Shown here in pieces: positions 36,583 through 44,976 of a stretch of DNA of 64,000 bases; position 1 is the first letter of the stretch; the number at the start of each line of letters is the position of its first letter. Below the pieces are notes generated by a model. That model saw only the letters and a program-made list of their open reading frames with translations. It was not told where the DNA came from and did not search any database. The stretch is taken from the NCBI RefSeq assembly GCF_029813115.1, contig NZ_JAPZDS010000008.1, positions 62,001 through 126,000 of the forward strand, in the 5' to 3' direction. The DNA is from Aureimonas sp. SK2. GTDB lineage: Bacteria > Pseudomonadota > Alphaproteobacteria > Rhizobiales > Rhizobiaceae. Made by a program: the position numbers and the translations under genes.

Positions 36583-36611
36583 GTTCAACTGCTAGTTTGG
36601 AATCATTCCAA
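36583..36611 (-). promoter_or_regulatory. Irr-like iron box and promoter element upstream of fbpA
   Basis: TTGGAATCATTCCAA (36597-36611) is a perfect palindrome of the form TT(A/G)GAA-N3-TTC(T/C)AA, which resembles the Irr/ICE iron-control box of Rhizobiales. It sits 8 bp upstream of TTGAAC (minus strand, 36588-36583), a possible -35 element. The only gene it can serve is fbpA. Confidence 0.55.
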
Positions 36612-36655
36612 CAGTAGAACCGAACAATCAATCTTGCGAACGATCGATTCGGTCG

Positions 36656-39646
36656 TCAGTCCGCAAGGACACGCTGCGCGGGAAACACGATTTCGACCAG
36701 CGTTCCCTCGCCCGGCGTCGATGCGATCGAGAACATCGCCCGGTTCGCCTCGGCCATCGCCTTGGTGAGCGGCAGGCCGAGCCCGGTTCCCTCGCCCCGC
36801 TCGTCGCGGCCGGTGTTGACCTGCTGGAACGGCGTCAGGGCGATCTCGATCTCGCGCTCGGTCATGCCGATGCCCGAATCGCGGAAGCGCAGCGCCACCT
36901 CGCCGCCCGTTCCGTAATGCGTCGAGGCGACGATCTGGCCGCCCGCCGGCGTGAAGCGCACGGCGTTGGCGATGAGGTTCAGCGCGATCTGGCGCACGGA
37001 GCGGCGGTCGGCCACGACGCTCGGCACGGTGGCCGGCAGAACGGAGCGCACGATCACCCGCTCGCGGTTGGCCTGCGGCTGCATCAGGGAGACGACCTCG
37101 GCCACGACCTCGTTGAGCGAGACGGCCTCGAAGGCGAGCTCCACCTTGCCGGCCTCGATCTTGGAGATGTCGAGGAGGTCGTTCACGAGGTCGAGCACGT
37201 GGTGGCCCGAGCGCTTGATGTCGCCGAGATATTCGAGATAGCGCTCGTGGCCGATCGGGCCGAAGCATTCCGACGCCATCACGTCGGCAAAGCCGATGAT
37301 GGCGTTGAGCGGGGTGCGCAGCTCGTGGCTGATATTAGCGAGGAAGCGGCTCTTGTGCAGGCTCGCGTCCTCGGCCTGCCGGCGCGCCTCGATCAGCTCG
37401 GTCTCCGCGCTCTTCCACTGCGCGATGTCGCGGATCACGACGCACCAGCCGCGCCCCTTGGACAGGCGGCCGAGCGTCATGAAGAGCGGAATCGTGCCCT
37501 CGCTGCCGGCGACCCGCGCCTCGACTTCGCGCCCGTCGTTGAGAATGGCGGCCAGCCCGTTGTCGCGCAGCGTGCCGATATAGTCCGTCAGCACCGCGCG
37601 GCTGCCGGCGGCGAGAAGGTCCTGGAGCGGCAGGCCGACATAGGATTCCGGCCGCAGGCCGAACAGCGCCTCGGCGGCGCCGTTCATCTTGCGCAGCCGC
37701 TCCGCCTCGTCGAGCAGGAGAATGCCGTCGGTGGCCGTGTCGAGCACGGCCTGGAGTTCCTCGACTTCGCCCTGAAGGTCGAGGAGGCAAGGGGTAAGAT
37801 CCTCTTCGGGCGCGGTCTCGACCGGCGGAAAGGACATCAGAAGGCATGAGCGCCCGGCGACGCTGATGCGCTGGAGATGCAGGCGCGCCCGCTCGAACGT
37901 GCCGTCGCCGCGCAGGATCACGGCATCCTCGTCGCCGTCGCCCGCGCCGGAGGTCTGGACGAGATGGTCGAGCCCGCCGGCCGCCTCCAGGGCGTCGAGA
38001 TCGTCGTAGCGCGTCAGGGAGAAGAAGCGGCGGTTGGCGAAGATCAGCCGTCCCTGCATCTGGACGAGCACGGCAAGCGGCAGCGCGTCGAGCATGTCCT
38101 CGAGATCCTGCACCGGCAGGACAAGGGTGGCGGCGCTCTCGTCGGCCGGTTCGGCCGCATGGGTCGGCGCGGCGGGCTGGGCGCGCGCCGCTTGCGGCTC
38201 GGGCCGCTCGGACGGCGCCCGGACGCCGAGCTCGGCGCCGATCGCCCGAAAGGCGGCGGCCTCGGCATGCGACAGGTTGGCCTCGCGGCGGCGTCGCTCG
38301 GCCGCGGTCTCGCCGCCGGCCGCCGGCACCGTCGCGCGCCGTCCGAAGGCGGGCACGGCGTCGCCTTCCGCCATCGGCTCGGCGGGTGGCTGCGGCTCGG
38401 GGCTCGCGGCGGCTGTGGGCCGGCCCTTGCGCTCGGGAAGGGCGAGGGCCAGGCCGATCGCGGCCGGATCCGCCTCGTGCTCGGCCGGGCGCACCACGCC
38501 GAAGCCCCTGAAGCCCTGGAACTCGCGATTCCGGTTGTAGAGCGGCAGGCCTGCGAGATCGATCGGCGCGCGCTGGTCTGTGCCCTCCAGCGGCCAGAGG
38601 ATGGTCCGTCCCGACCAGGTCTCGCGCCGCTGGAGCAGCCGCTCGATCTCGCCCGTCTCGTCGAAGCCGAAGACGCGGGCGACATCGGCGAAGGAGCGCC
38701 CGATGACCTCGGCCGCGCGCGGGCCGACGGTCGCAGCGAATTCCGGCGAGAGCTGCGAGAAACAGGTCTCGGCGTCGGTCTGCCAGACGAAGCGCACGGG
38801 ATCGGCGTTCAGCATCGCGCGGAACGGCCCGGCGGGCGGATGGAGAGTAGCGATCTCCGCCGCCGGTTCGGCGGGGGGAGGGGGCGTCGGCGGCTCGGCC
38901 GTTTCGAAGACCGGCCCGGCTTCGGGGACTTCCGCCACGTCAAGTTCGGCCGCGTCGGGTTCGAGGGACGGCACGACGTCCTCGCCGGGCATGGGCTCGT
39001 CGTCCGGATCGGGGAGGCTTTGAACATGCGGTGCGTCCGCCGCGGGCTCGGTGTCCGCGCCGACGCCCTCCGGCATGTCGATGTGGATCAGCACCAGTTG
39101 GTCGCCGACGCGCGCGAAGGACAGGGCGCCGGCCTCGTCCTCCACCACCAGCCGATCCTCGCCGGACGTCAGGAACTCGCGGCCCTGGACAGCAAGGAGC
39201 GAATGCTCGTCCTGCGGCAGACGGTCGGTGGCTGCGACGACGCCGGCCGGGCCGACGACACAGGCGAGCCCTTGCGCGACGCCAGCATCGGCGAGGTGAT
39301 CGCGCGCCTGGTCCTCCAGGGGCGCGGGGGCCAGTCCGAGCTTGACGGACAGAAGCGCGAGATGGGCGCCGTCGCCGGTGATCGCCTCGATGCGGGCGAG
39401 CAAGGCCTTGCCGAGGCCGCTGTCCTCCGGCGGGCGGAGCAGGAGCTGCGTGCGTCCCTTGCCGGCAAAGGCTTCGCGCGCCGAGCGGATCTGACGCATC
39501 ACCTCGACGTCGGCCGAGGCCGGATCGGCGGCGCCAAGAAGCCGCCGGCCCTCCCGGTTGGCCCAGAGGACTCCCGAAAGGCCGGCATCCAGCACGGCCA
39601 CGGCCGCGCCGCTCGCGGCGGCGGCACGGACGGACTTCAGCGCCAT
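36656..39646 (-). CDS. PdhS-like PAS sensor histidine kinase (cell-cycle type)
   Basis: The 996-residue cytoplasmic kinase has no membrane segments. The N-terminal 270 residues hold a PAS-like start (VAVLDAGLSGVLWANREGRRLLG) and an acidic linker. PAS domains follow near 280-380, 520-600 and 640-760 (VLDTATDGILLLDEAERLRKMNGAAEALFG). The kinase core has His774 in NISHELRTPLNAIIGFADVM, the N box NLIANAVRFTP near 900, and G boxes DSGIGM and GEGTGLGLPL. The ECFGPIGHERYLEYLGDIKRSG stretch after the H box is typical of PdhS/DivJ/PleC kinases that act on DivK in Rhizobiales. Divergent from the phasin gene; a CtrA-type box lies 50 bp upstream, consistent with cell-cycle control. Confidence 0.85.
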   Translation of the reverse strand: MALKSVRAAAASGAAVAVLDAGLSGVLWANREGRRLLGAADPASADVEVMRQIRSAREAFAGKGRTQLLLRPPEDSGLGKALLARIEAITGDGAHLALLSVKLGLAPAPLEDQARDHLADAGVAQGLACVVGPAGVVAATDRLPQDEHSLLAVQGREFLTSGEDRLVVEDEAGALSFARVGDQLVLIHIDMPEGVGADTEPAADAPHVQSLPDPDDEPMPGEDVVPSLEPDAAELDVAEVPEAGPVFETAEPPTPPPPAEPAAEIATLHPPAGPFRAMLNADPVRFVWQTDAETCFSQLSPEFAATVGPRAAEVIGRSFADVARVFGFDETGEIERLLQRRETWSGRTILWPLEGTDQRAPIDLAGLPLYNRNREFQGFRGFGVVRPAEHEADPAAIGLALALPERKGRPTAAASPEPQPPAEPMAEGDAVPAFGRRATVPAAGGETAAERRRREANLSHAEAAAFRAIGAELGVRAPSERPEPQAARAQPAAPTHAAEPADESAATLVLPVQDLEDMLDALPLAVLVQMQGRLIFANRRFFSLTRYDDLDALEAAGGLDHLVQTSGAGDGDEDAVILRGDGTFERARLHLQRISVAGRSCLLMSFPPVETAPEEDLTPCLLDLQGEVEELQAVLDTATDGILLLDEAERLRKMNGAAEALFGLRPESYVGLPLQDLLAAGSRAVLTDYIGTLRDNGLAAILNDGREVEARVAGSEGTIPLFMTLGRLSKGRGWCVVIRDIAQWKSAETELIEARRQAEDASLHKSRFLANISHELRTPLNAIIGFADVMASECFGPIGHERYLEYLGDIKRSGHHVLDLVNDLLDISKIEAGKVELAFEAVSLNEVVAEVVSLMQPQANRERVIVRSVLPATVPSVVADRRSVRQIALNLIANAVRFTPAGGQIVASTHYGTGGEVALRFRDSGIGMTEREIEIALTPFQQVNTGRDERGEGTGLGLPLTKAMAEANRAMFSIASTPGEGTLVEIVFPAQRVLAD

Positions 39647-39695
39647 GATGTCGAGGGCGGACGGAATGGCCTCGGCTCCCAGGAACGTCGATCGG

Positions 39696-39710
39696 TTAGC
39701 GATCCGTTAA
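39696..39710 (-). promoter_or_regulatory. CtrA-type box upstream of pdhS-like gene
   Basis: On the minus strand the site reads TTAA-N7-CTAAC, one mismatch from the CtrA consensus TTAA-N7-TTAAC, 50 bp upstream of the kinase ATG. Confidence 0.5.
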
Positions 39711-39884
39711 TAAGGCCCCCACCGGATCAAATCCAGAACTTCGGCCGAACTCGGCCCTTCAAAGGCCCGTCAGGGTTAATGCGGCCACACCGGGGCGGCG
39801 GGGCTGTTCATTCGGCGGGTGCGCCCCTAGTTTGTCGTTTGCGGGCTATGGATCCGCCATCGTCCGGCCGAGGAGAACGCCGAC

Positions 39885-40373
39885 ATGTCCGACACAGAGA
39901 ACTTCAATGCCGGAGATCCGGCGCGCGACGCCTTCGAGAGTGCCCAGCGCGCGCAGGCGGCCATGGGACTCGATCCGTCCAAGATGGGCGAGGCCTTCCG
40001 CACCATGACGCAGAAGTCCATCGAGCAGTCCAAGGAAGCCTATGCGCGGATGAAGTCCGCCGCCGACCAGGCGACGCAGACGCTCGAGGCCACGATCGAG
40101 AACGCGCATTCGGGCTCGCTCAACCTGACGAAGCGGGCGCTGGAGGGCCTGCGGGCGCAGGCCGAGATGAACTTCAGCCACATGGAGCAGCTCGCCTCCG
40201 CCAAGACCATGGCCGAGTTCGTCGAACTCCAGACGAGCTACCTGCGCCGCCAGGTCGAGCTCGTGGCCGACCAGGCCAAGGAGATGCAGTCCCTGTCGCA
40301 GAGCGTGGCCCAGGACGTCATCCGTCCCTCGCGCGACGCCGCCCAGAAGGCGACCGGCCAGGACCGCTTCTGA
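39885..40373 (+). CDS. phasin family protein
   Basis: The 162-residue protein starts at the ATG at 39885 after GAGGAGAA. It is almost fully alpha-helical and amphipathic with no signal peptide. The segment SIEQSKEAYARMKSAADQATQTLEATIENA (about 45-74) and MEQLASAKTMAEFVELQTSYLRRQVELVADQAKEM (about 100-134) match the phasin_2 family. Phasins coat polyhydroxyalkanoate granules and limit their size; some also act as chaperones. No pha genes are nearby. A 12-bp stem terminator follows the stop. Transcribed divergently from the PdhS-like kinase. Confidence 0.9.
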   Translation: MSDTENFNAGDPARDAFESAQRAQAAMGLDPSKMGEAFRTMTQKSIEQSKEAYARMKSAADQATQTLEATIENAHSGSLNLTKRALEGLRAQAEMNFSHMEQLASAKTMAEFVELQTSYLRRQVELVADQAKEMQSLSQSVAQDVIRPSRDAAQKATGQDRF

Positions 40374-40385
40374 CCCTGTCGCGGC

Positions 40386-40412
40386 CCTCGGGCGCGACCA
40401 TCGCGCCCGAGG
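40386..40412 (+). terminator. phasin gene terminator
   Basis: CCTCGGGCGCGA, a CCA loop and TCGCGCCCGAGG form a perfect 12-bp stem 13 nt after the phasin stop, followed by CTTGCCTTTG. Confidence 0.8.
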
Positions 40413-40413
40413 C

Positions 40414-40442
40414 TTGCCTTTGCCCGCAAAGTTTTCTATTGC
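40414..40442 (+). promoter_or_regulatory. promoter of tRNA-His
   Basis: TTGCCT (40414-40419), a 17-bp spacer and TATTGC (40437-40442) form a sigma-70-like promoter ending 14 bp before the tRNA. The -35 element overlaps the tail of the phasin terminator. Confidence 0.55.
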
Positions 40443-40456
40443 GGGTCCGTCGGCAT

Positions 40457-40533
<77 letters not shown>

Positions 40534-40680
40534 CCGCCATCTCCCCATCGAAACGAGCGCATGCGGTCAGCTCCCGAGGGCAGGCACGCGTTTGATCCTC
40601 TCGACCTGTCGTTGTCCAAGTCGTAAGACGCCCGAATTGTACGCGCGACCGGCGCCTCGGGAGTGCCGGACGGAGGGCCG

Positions 40681-41654
<974 letters not shown>

Positions 41655-41658
<4 letters not shown>

Positions 41659-42416
41659 ACGTCCACGCGATCCGCTCGATCTACCTCTTCGAGATGGCGC
41701 GCGCCTGGCGCACGCTGCTCCAGAGCCTCGTCGCCCCCGTCATCTCGACCTCGCTCTACTTCGTGGTCTTCGGCTCGGCCATCGGCTCGCGCATGGAGGC
41801 GATCGAAGGGGTGTCCTACGGCGCCTTCATCGTGCCCGGCCTCATCATGCTCTCGCTCCTGACGCAGAGCATCTCCAACGCGTCCTTCGGCATCTACTTC
41901 CCGAAGTTCACCGGCACGATCTACGAAATCCTGTCGGCGCCCGTGTCGGCCATCGAGATCACGATCGCCTATGTCGGGGCGGCGGCGACGAAGTCGGTGA
42001 TTCTCGGCCTGATCATCCTCGCCACCGCCGCGCTCTTCGTGCCGCTACGCATCGAGCATCCCGGCTTCATGCTGGCCTTCCTGGTGCTGACGGCCGTCAC
42101 CTTCAGTCTTCTCGGGTTCATCATCGGCATCTGGGCGGAAGGGTTCGAGAAACTCCAGATCGTCCCGCTTCTGATCGTGACGCCGCTGACGTTCCTCGGC
42201 GGCAGCTTCTATTCCATCTCCATGCTGCCACCGGTCTGGCAGACCGTGACCCTGTTCAACCCGGTGGTCTATCTCGTGAGCGGCTTCCGCTGGAGCTTCT
42301 ACGGCACGTCGGACGTCGGCGTCGGCATCAGCCTGGCGGCAATTCTGGGCTTCATGATTGTGTGCATCGCCGGCATCTGGTGGATCTTCCGTACCGGCTG
42401 GCGCATCCGCGCCTGA
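41655..42416 (+). CDS. ABC-2 type exporter permease (YadH-like)
   Basis: The 253-residue inner-membrane protein has six predicted membrane helices. The ABC-2 signature region [21 protein letters not shown] (about 175-195) followed by [14 protein letters not shown] is typical of YadH/NodJ permeases. Its ATG (41655) overlaps the stop of the ATPase gene, so the two are made together as a dimeric exporter. A palindromic 24-bp stem follows the operon. Substrate cannot be inferred; neighbours give no clue. Confidence 0.87.
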
Positions 42417-42479
42417 GGCCTCCGCCGCCGCACCAGCCCTTTGTGCTGCACCTTCTTCCAACTAGGCCAGACAGTAGAA

Positions 42480-42503
42480 GGCCGCCGCGATATCGCGGCG
42501 GCC
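42480..42503. terminator. bidirectional hairpin between ABC permease and small secreted gene
   Basis: GGCCGCCGCGAT followed directly by ATCGCGGCGGCC is a perfect 24-bp palindrome between convergent genes. On the minus strand it is followed by TTCTAC; on the plus strand by CCCGAAG. Confidence 0.65.
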
Positions 42504-42525
42504 CCCGAAGCGAAAAAGAGGTGTC

Positions 42526-42891
42526 TCAGTTCGCCGGCTTCACGTCGCCATTGGCGGCCGTGCCGGGAACCGGGCTCGTGACCTGGCCGGGGACCGGCGG
42601 CGCGTCCGTCGGCGTGACGACGCGTGCGGCGGCATCGGCCGGCATGGCCGACTCGACGCCCGACGAATTGCCCGGCACCGGGATGGCGCTGGTCGACGTG
42701 TCGTCCGTCGCCACGGGCGCGTCCGTGCCGGTGACGGCGGTGGACGCCTCGCCGGCCGGCACCGCGCTGTCGGCCTCCGAAGCGCCGGGAACGACGACTG
42801 CCGGCTGTCCCGACGTCGTGGTGGTCTGGGCGAAGGCTGCACCCCCGGACAGAGCGAGGGCGGAAACGGCTGCGATCAGTGCAATCTTCAT
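42526..42891 (-). CDS. small secreted low-complexity protein
   Basis: The product has 121 residues from the ATG at 42891, which has a good RBS (AAGGAGATCACC); the in-frame ATG at 42930 would place residues before the signal peptide. Signal peptide 1-21 (MKIALIAAVSALALSGGAAFA) is cut after AFA. The mature chain is Thr/Ala/Val/Pro-rich, has no Cys and repeats a PVPG/VVPG-type motif (AVVVPGAS, AIPVPGNS, PPVPGQV, SPVPGTA). It is likely an unstructured periplasmic or surface protein. I do not recognise a family; codon use resembles its neighbours. Confidence 0.75.
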   Translation of the reverse strand: MKIALIAAVSALALSGGAAFAQTTTTSGQPAVVVPGASEADSAVPAGEASTAVTGTDAPVATDDTSTSAIPVPGNSSGVESAMPADAAARVVTPTDAPPVPGQVTSPVPGTAANGDVKPAN

Positions 42892-43116
42892 GGTGATCTC
42901 CTTGAAAGCTGCCGCAAGAAGCCGGAGCACCCGCCTTCTGTTCCCGTCGCCACAACAAATTCCTGCAAAGTTCAGACGAATGCTGGGAAATGCCGAAAGG
43001 GAACGTGCGGAGGAGGCCGCGCTCGCCGCCGCGATCGCCGCGGCGCTGGAAATCCGGCGCGCGGCGGTTTACCTGTCGGTTGTACCGTTCCGCTTCCGAC
43101 CAACGAAGTCTGTGCC

Positions 43117-43575
43117 ATGCTGACGATGAAGGGCAAGTACGGCCTGAAGGCCATGCTGCATCTTGCCGACATGCCCGAAGGCCGGCGCGCCCTCTCCGAA
43201 GAGATCGCAAGAGCCCACAACATCTCCAAGAAGTTCCTGGACACGATTCTCGGCGAATTGCGTGTGGCCGGCATGATCCACGCCCGCAAGGGGCGCGGCG
43301 GCGGCTACACGCTCGCCCGCCCGCCGGCCGAAATCCGGGTCGGCCATATCCTGCGCGTCCTCGACGGCCCGCTCGCGCCCATCCCCTGCGCGAGCCGCAC
43401 CGCCTATCGGCGCTGCGACGACTGCCGCGACGAGGAGGCCTGCGCCGTGCGCCGGATCATGCTGGACGTGCGCAACGCCATTTCGGCCGTGCTGGACGAG
43501 CGCACCCTGGCCGAGGCCGCCCGCTCCCCCGACGTGCTCGAAGCCGGGTTCCCCGAACTCGCCCTCGGTGCCTGA
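43117..43575 (+). CDS. Rrf2-family transcriptional regulator with cysteine cluster
   Basis: The 152-residue protein has an N-terminal winged helix (MLTMKGKYGLKAMLHLA, then SKKFLDTILGELRVAGMIHARKGRGGGYTLARP, about 38-70). Four cysteines (C91, C100, C103, C109) lie in the region where Fe-S Rrf2 proteins such as IscR and RirA bind their cluster. The sequence style is CymR-like, a group often linked to cysteine or sulfur supply. No sulfur or Fe-S assembly genes adjoin it, so targets are unknown. It is divergent from the small secreted gene with 225 bp between them; the leader holds a possible 47-codon ORF that I did not accept. Confidence 0.85.
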   Translation: MLTMKGKYGLKAMLHLADMPEGRRALSEEIARAHNISKKFLDTILGELRVAGMIHARKGRGGGYTLARPPAEIRVGHILRVLDGPLAPIPCASRTAYRRCDDCRDEEACAVRRIMLDVRNAISAVLDERTLAEAARSPDVLEAGFPELALGA

Positions 43576-43696
43576 CGGACCGGTATCCGGGATCGGCTTT
43601 CCGCCTCAGTCGATAAAATGAGTATGTTGTGCGTGTCCGCCGTGCGGGCGCGGCCTTACCTTCATGCTTCATCGGACGGCACGAAAGGCAAGGCCC

Positions 43697-44332
43697 ATGA
43701 CCGAGACCCTGATCGTTCCCGGCCTCAACGGCTCGCCCGCGGGACATTGGCAGCACCACTGGCTGGAAGGCGATCCGCTCGCCGAGCTGGTCGAGCAGGA
43801 GGACTGGGCGGAGCCGGTCCTCGCCGATTGGCTGCATGCCCTGGAAGCGGCGATCATGGCGAGCCGGCCGGGCGTCATCCTGGTGGCTCACAGCCTCGGC
43901 TGCGCGCTGGCGGCGGCGCTGGCGGACCGCCCGGCGGCCTCGCATGTGGGCGGCGCGCTTCTGGTCGCGCCCGCCGATATCGCGAGCCTGTCGCGCACTG
44001 TGCCAACGGCGGCGCCCTTCGCAGAGGCGTCGGGGGCGCGCCTGCCCTTCGCCTCCATCCTGGTCGCCAGCCGCAACGATCCCTACATGCGCTTCGAGGG
44101 CGCCGAGCGTTGCGCGGCGACCTGGGGCTCGGCGCTCTTCGATCTGGGGGAGGCCGGCCACGTCAACATCGCCAGCGGTTTCGGCCCCTGGCCGGATGCG
44201 GCGACGCTGGCGGAAGGCCTGCGCGGACGGCCGGCCCGGCCGGCGCGGATCTTCGCCGGGCGAAGCCCCGGCCGCGGGCCGCTCGGCGTCCCGATCTCCC
44301 GCTCGCACGGCGGGGGGCTCGGCCTGGGTTGA
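43697..44332 (+). CDS. RBBP9/YdeN-family serine hydrolase
   Basis: The product has 211 residues from the ATG at 43697; an upstream ATG at 43664 has no clear RBS. It is an alpha/beta hydrolase that opens TLIVPGLNGSPAGHWQHHWL and has the nucleophile Ser in VAHSLGCALA (about 64-73), then catalytic Asp in ASRNDPYM near 125 and His in GEAGHVNIASGFGPWP near 155. The last 45 residues are Arg/Pro/Gly-rich and look like an added tail. The substrate is unknown for the family. Monocistronic by appearance. Confidence 0.83.
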   Translation: MTETLIVPGLNGSPAGHWQHHWLEGDPLAELVEQEDWAEPVLADWLHALEAAIMASRPGVILVAHSLGCALAAALADRPAASHVGGALLVAPADIASLSRTVPTAAPFAEASGARLPFASILVASRNDPYMRFEGAERCAATWGSALFDLGEAGHVNIASGFGPWPDAATLAEGLRGRPARPARIFAGRSPGRGPLGVPISRSHGGGLGLG

Positions 44333-44481
44333 TCGGGCGTTCAAGGGGGGTTCCCTTCGGCTTGCCGCGCACCATCTATGGAGTCAAAAGTGCGCGCATC
44401 CGGCATGATCGGGCCGGGATGGCAGACCCCTCATGAGATCGCGGGCCGCTTCGCGGCCGGATCGGACGGACAGGCATCGGA

Positions 44482-44850
44482 ATGCACGATGATATGAAGG
44501 CCGGGTCGCGCAAGGTCGTGCTCGTCGTGGACGACGAGCCCCTGGTGCGGCTCAACGCAGTCGATATGTTCGAAGAAATGGGCTTCGAGGTTCTGGAGGC
44601 GGCCGACGGCGCCGCGGCGCTCCGGGTGCTCGAACGCCGGCCCGAGATCGCTCTTCTGTTCAGCGATTGCCGGATGCCAGGGATTTCCGGACCGGAACTC
44701 GCCCGCATGGTGGCTGAGCAGTATCCGCATGTGCGGATCGTGCTCGTGTCCGGCTATGTCAATGTCCAGAAGCTGGACTGGCCGCTCCTTCCCAAGCCCT
44801 ACGACGCCAATTCCCTGCGCAAGGTGGCGGGCGACATCGCCCCCGCCTGA
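44482..44850 (+). CDS. single-domain response regulator
   Basis: The 122-residue protein is a lone receiver domain: acidic pair DDE at 17-19, phospho-acceptor Asp62 in LFSDCRMPG, switch Ser in VLVSGY near 94 and conserved Lys in LPKPYD near 104. There is no output domain, so it passes phosphate on or acts by binding, as DivK-type or CheY-type proteins do. It faces the large hybrid kinase at 44977-47931 across a double terminator; they may work together, but are transcribed separately. Confidence 0.88.
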   Translation: MHDDMKAGSRKVVLVVDDEPLVRLNAVDMFEEMGFEVLEAADGAAALRVLERRPEIALLFSDCRMPGISGPELARMVAEQYPHVRIVLVSGYVNVQKLDWPLLPKPYDANSLRKVAGDIAPA

Positions 44851-44858
44851 ACGCGGTC

Positions 44859-44898
44859 GCGCTTTCCTCGGACATCCGGCGATGTCCGAGGAAAGCGC
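44859..44898. repeat. 17-bp perfect inverted repeat
   Basis: GCGCTTTCCTCGGACAT and its exact complement flank a 6-nt loop (CCGGCG), 8 nt after the response regulator stop. It has no T-run. Its length exceeds all other hairpins in the window and it may be a dispersed intergenic repeat. Confidence 0.75.
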
Positions 44899-44924
44899 AG
44901 CGGTTCGGAACTCCTGATCGGAAC

Positions 44925-44956
44925 GCCCGCAGGCCTTTCGGCCCGGCGGGCTTTTT
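44925..44956 (+). terminator. intrinsic terminator after response regulator
   Basis: GCCCGC...GCGGGC with inner stem GGCC/GGCC is followed by TTTTT. This is a classical terminator for the plus strand, between two convergent signalling genes. Confidence 0.88.
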
Positions 44957-44976
44957 CGTTCGACCGGGCGCCCGGC

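Noticed and set aside
42417-42525. A small RNA formed by the 24-bp palindrome
   Set aside because: Placement between convergent genes and the lack of a promoter make a shared terminator the simpler reading.
42980-43123. 47-codon ORF in front of the Rrf2 gene (MLGNAERERAEEAAL...)
   Set aside because: It overlaps the Rrf2 start and lacks a convincing RBS. It could be a leader peptide, but the support is too weak to list.
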